The translations under genes were made by a program, and so were the position numbers. Of a stretch of DNA of 22,704 nt, positions 20,746 to 22,704 are shown piece by piece. This DNA is from Salpingoeca rosetta (taxonomy: Eukaryota; Opisthokonta; Choanoflagellata; Craspedida; Salpingoecidae): NCBI RefSeq assembly GCF_000188695.1, contig NW_004754927.1, positions 312,892 to 335,595 of the forward strand. Direction: 5' to 3'. The notes below the pieces were generated by a model that was not told where the DNA came from, searched no databases, and saw nothing but the letters and a program-made list of their open reading frames with translations. Position 1 is the stretch's first letter; every line of letters begins with the position of its first letter.

Positions 20746-22704
20746 TTTTGTTGCTTGCGCTTCTTCTTGTCCTTTGCCAGCTTTGCTGCCTTCTTGTACA
20801 GCTTGAGTGCCGCCTTGTTGAGGGCGGCTTCGTCCAGATCCTGTCCTCCCTCCTCGTCCTCGTCCTCCTCCTCCTCTGCGCTCTCTTCCTCTGCCAGCAT
20901 CGCCTCTGCCGCTGTTGCGGGCACGGGTTCCTCCTCCGCGTCCTCGTCCCCGGATATGACGCGTGCCAGCCGCTCGTCGATGGCTGCCGACGACGTCGCC
21001 TCCAGACCCGTCCGCAGCGTGCTGCACGCCGTGTAGCTCGGGTGCGACTGCCGCAGCGTGCCCTTGGCCTGCGCATAGATGAGGTACAGCACGTTGGTTG
21101 TGTAGGCCGTGGCCAGCTTGTACTGGAAAACCACGTACTCTGCCCACTGCGGCAACTCGGCCGCCTTGGACAGCTTCTGTATCCGCTGATGCAGTGGCTC
21201 AAGCACCTCCCGTAATCGCACAACCTGGCGCAACAAGGGGGTTGGGAGTCTTGGGGTGAGAATAATGTGCAGGGAGGCAGCGAGCATGGTCAATGTAGGG
21301 GTGATGTGTTACAAGTGGGAAAGGAGAGGGGGGGGGGGGAAGAGAGAAAGGAGGGAGGGAGGAAGACAACAGCAACGCTCAAAAACCGCTGAAAGGCGCA
21401 TGCCCGTGCAAGACCACAGCCAACGCACACCACACACACACACGCACACCACACTACACACACACACGCACGCGCACGCACGCGCACGCACACACACACA
21501 CGCACGCGCACGCGCACGCACACCGGACACACACGCTGTACCTGCTGCTGCATGAATGCAGTGTGTCTGGCGAGCTCGGGAAGAGCCTTGCGCAGCATCT
21601 TCATGCGCTGCTTCTGTGTGAGTTGGGAGAGGTCGCGTTCCACGGTGACGGGCTGGTCGTCCAGCGCTTCCAGCGGATGCGCGCCTTGTTGCTGCTGCTG
21701 CTGCTGTTGTGCTGCCACGCCGGTCTCCTTGACAGCTGCAGGCAGAAGCGCATCAAAGTCGCCCTCGTCCATTGCCTCGGCTTGCTGCTTCTGCAGTCGC
21801 AGGGCCTCCACTTCCTCGTCTTTCGCCTCCTGCAGCTCCTCGTCGTTGTGCTTGAAGTCGTGGTCCACGTAGTTGGTGCCGTAGAACACCTGCTTGTTCG
21901 ACCCCCAGCGGTTCAGAAACGCCTCCTGCTTCGCCTCGGCGTTCTTGCGGTCCACAATGTCGCCGTGTTGGTTGTACCCCGCCATCTTGTTGATGTAGTC
22001 CATGTTGCTTGGCAGAAGCAGGTCTTCCCCCATTTCGCGCAGCATGGCCAGATCCACGCGAGCGCGGCCGTCACTGTCATCCTCGTCGTCGCCAGCAGCA
22101 GCATCACCATCATCATCCTCATCGCGCCCGCCAAAGTCGTAGTCATCTGCAGCAGCATCGTCCTCATCCTCGTCATCGCCTTCGTCGTAGTGGTCCAGGC
22201 CCAGCACGGCCATGGTATCGTCGTCATCCTCATCACTCGAGGCACTCGAGGCATTGCGTTCACCGGGGTCCTGATGGTGGTAAATGAGAACAAGATTGCG
22301 TGTGCGTGTGTGCGTTGCGTGGGTGTGTGTGTGTGCGGTGCGTGTGAGAGACAGTGACACAGTGTGAGAGAGAGTGTGTGTGATAGGGGCGAGCAAGTGT
22401 CTCACACGAGCATTCAGGATCAAGGCACAGACGTGCACAGCGCCAGTGCAAGTGGTCGTCACCACGCAAGCCCACAGCACCACACCTTTTCTCTTAGTGC
22501 CTGGTAGTCGAGGACATCTGTGCGCACGAGATCGTCCTCGTCGTGCTGTCGGCACACAAAAAGAAGTGTGAGTTGCAGAAGCGAGATTGCATCGCATCAT
22601 GTCACCAAAAGCACAGCATGCACAATGACGACCGCGCAGTGCGTGGAACGTCACACCAAGTCACCAAGTGCTTGTGTGTCCACTCACCGCATCGCCAAAC
22701 ACAC
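20746..22704 (-). CDS. UTP3: SAS10/UTP3 small-subunit processome protein (partial at both ends)
   Basis: Nucleolar component of the SSU processome (U3 snoRNP) needed for 18S rRNA processing in yeast and animals. Exons: 22704-22688 (running off the right edge), 22545-22486, 22270-21542 and 21224-20746, with donors GTGAGT, GTGTGG, GTACAG and GTACGT; about 427 residues are visible. An acidic N-terminal half (Asp/Glu/Ser runs with DYDFGG) is followed by the family block RWGSNKQVFYGTNYVDHDF and acidic/Gln coiled coil ending in MDEGDFDALL. A Q8 run comes next, then the basic ERDLSQLTQKQRMKMLRKALPE (written in part). Then comes the Sas10/Utp3 domain: VVRLREVLEPLHQRI, FQYKLATAYTTNVLYLIYAQ, GTLRQSHPSY. 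A second acidic stretch and a Lys-rich segment close the last visible exon, which stops two bases into a codon. The expected basic C-terminal Sas10 block is not seen. Human UTP3 is about 480 residues. Confidence 0.87.
21426..21534. repeat. (CA)n/(CG)n tract
   Basis: CA array with CGCG interruptions in the SAS10 intron 21541-21225, GT-rich just after the donor on the coding strand. Confidence 0.9.

Noticed and set aside
21563..22357. 264-codon plus-strand ORF opposite SAS10
   Set aside because: Antisense shadow of the acidic SAS10 exon; Asp/Glu codons read as Val/Leu/Ile runs on the reverse strand.

Overview
This window is eukaryotic nuclear DNA. It carries five spliced, intron-rich protein-coding genes separated by short intergenic stretches. 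Introns start mostly with GTGxGT or GTACGT and end in CAG. Most are full of (GT)n/(CA)n microsatellite, while exons are GC-rich and free of it. The gene content (WDR6, a headpiece-bearing villin, RABGGTB, a RhoGAP protein, SAS10/UTP3) and the intron style suggest a choanoflagellate such as Salpingoeca. That placement is an inference; the sequence does not prove it. Two runs of exactly 100 N (8948-9047 and 20105-20204) are assembly gaps.

Layout: (1) bases 1-7254, minus strand: a WDR6/Trm734-type WD40 protein, with its 5' end inside the window and its 3' end off the left edge. (2) 7545-11056, plus: a villin/gelsolin-family actin regulator with six gelsolin repeats (most of G3 lies in the first gap) and a C-terminal headpiece. 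(3) 11502-12676, minus: the Rab geranylgeranyltransferase beta subunit, with a very short or unplaced first exon. (4) 13526-19948, plus: a 20-exon protein of about 681 residues joining a C2 domain, a catalytically intact RhoGAP domain and a degenerate EF-hand-like C-terminus. (5) 20746-22704, minus: SAS10/UTP3, a small-subunit processome protein. It enters from the right edge, and its C-terminal exon is missing, probably in the second gap.

The genes alternate strands: WDR6 and villin are divergent, villin and RABGGTB convergent, RABGGTB and the RhoGAP gene divergent, and the RhoGAP gene and SAS10 convergent. They are not an operon or a pathway. Their roles are tRNA wobble methylation, actin bundling and severing, Rab prenylation, Rho GTPase inactivation and 18S rRNA maturation. 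I found no mobile element, CRISPR array, tRNA or rRNA. The most unusual items are the C2-RhoGAP-EF-like architecture, the complementary GU/CA repeat arms inside several introns, and very short initiation exons. Exon joins were worked out by hand from splice signals, reading phase and family similarity recalled from memory, not from transcripts or a database search.
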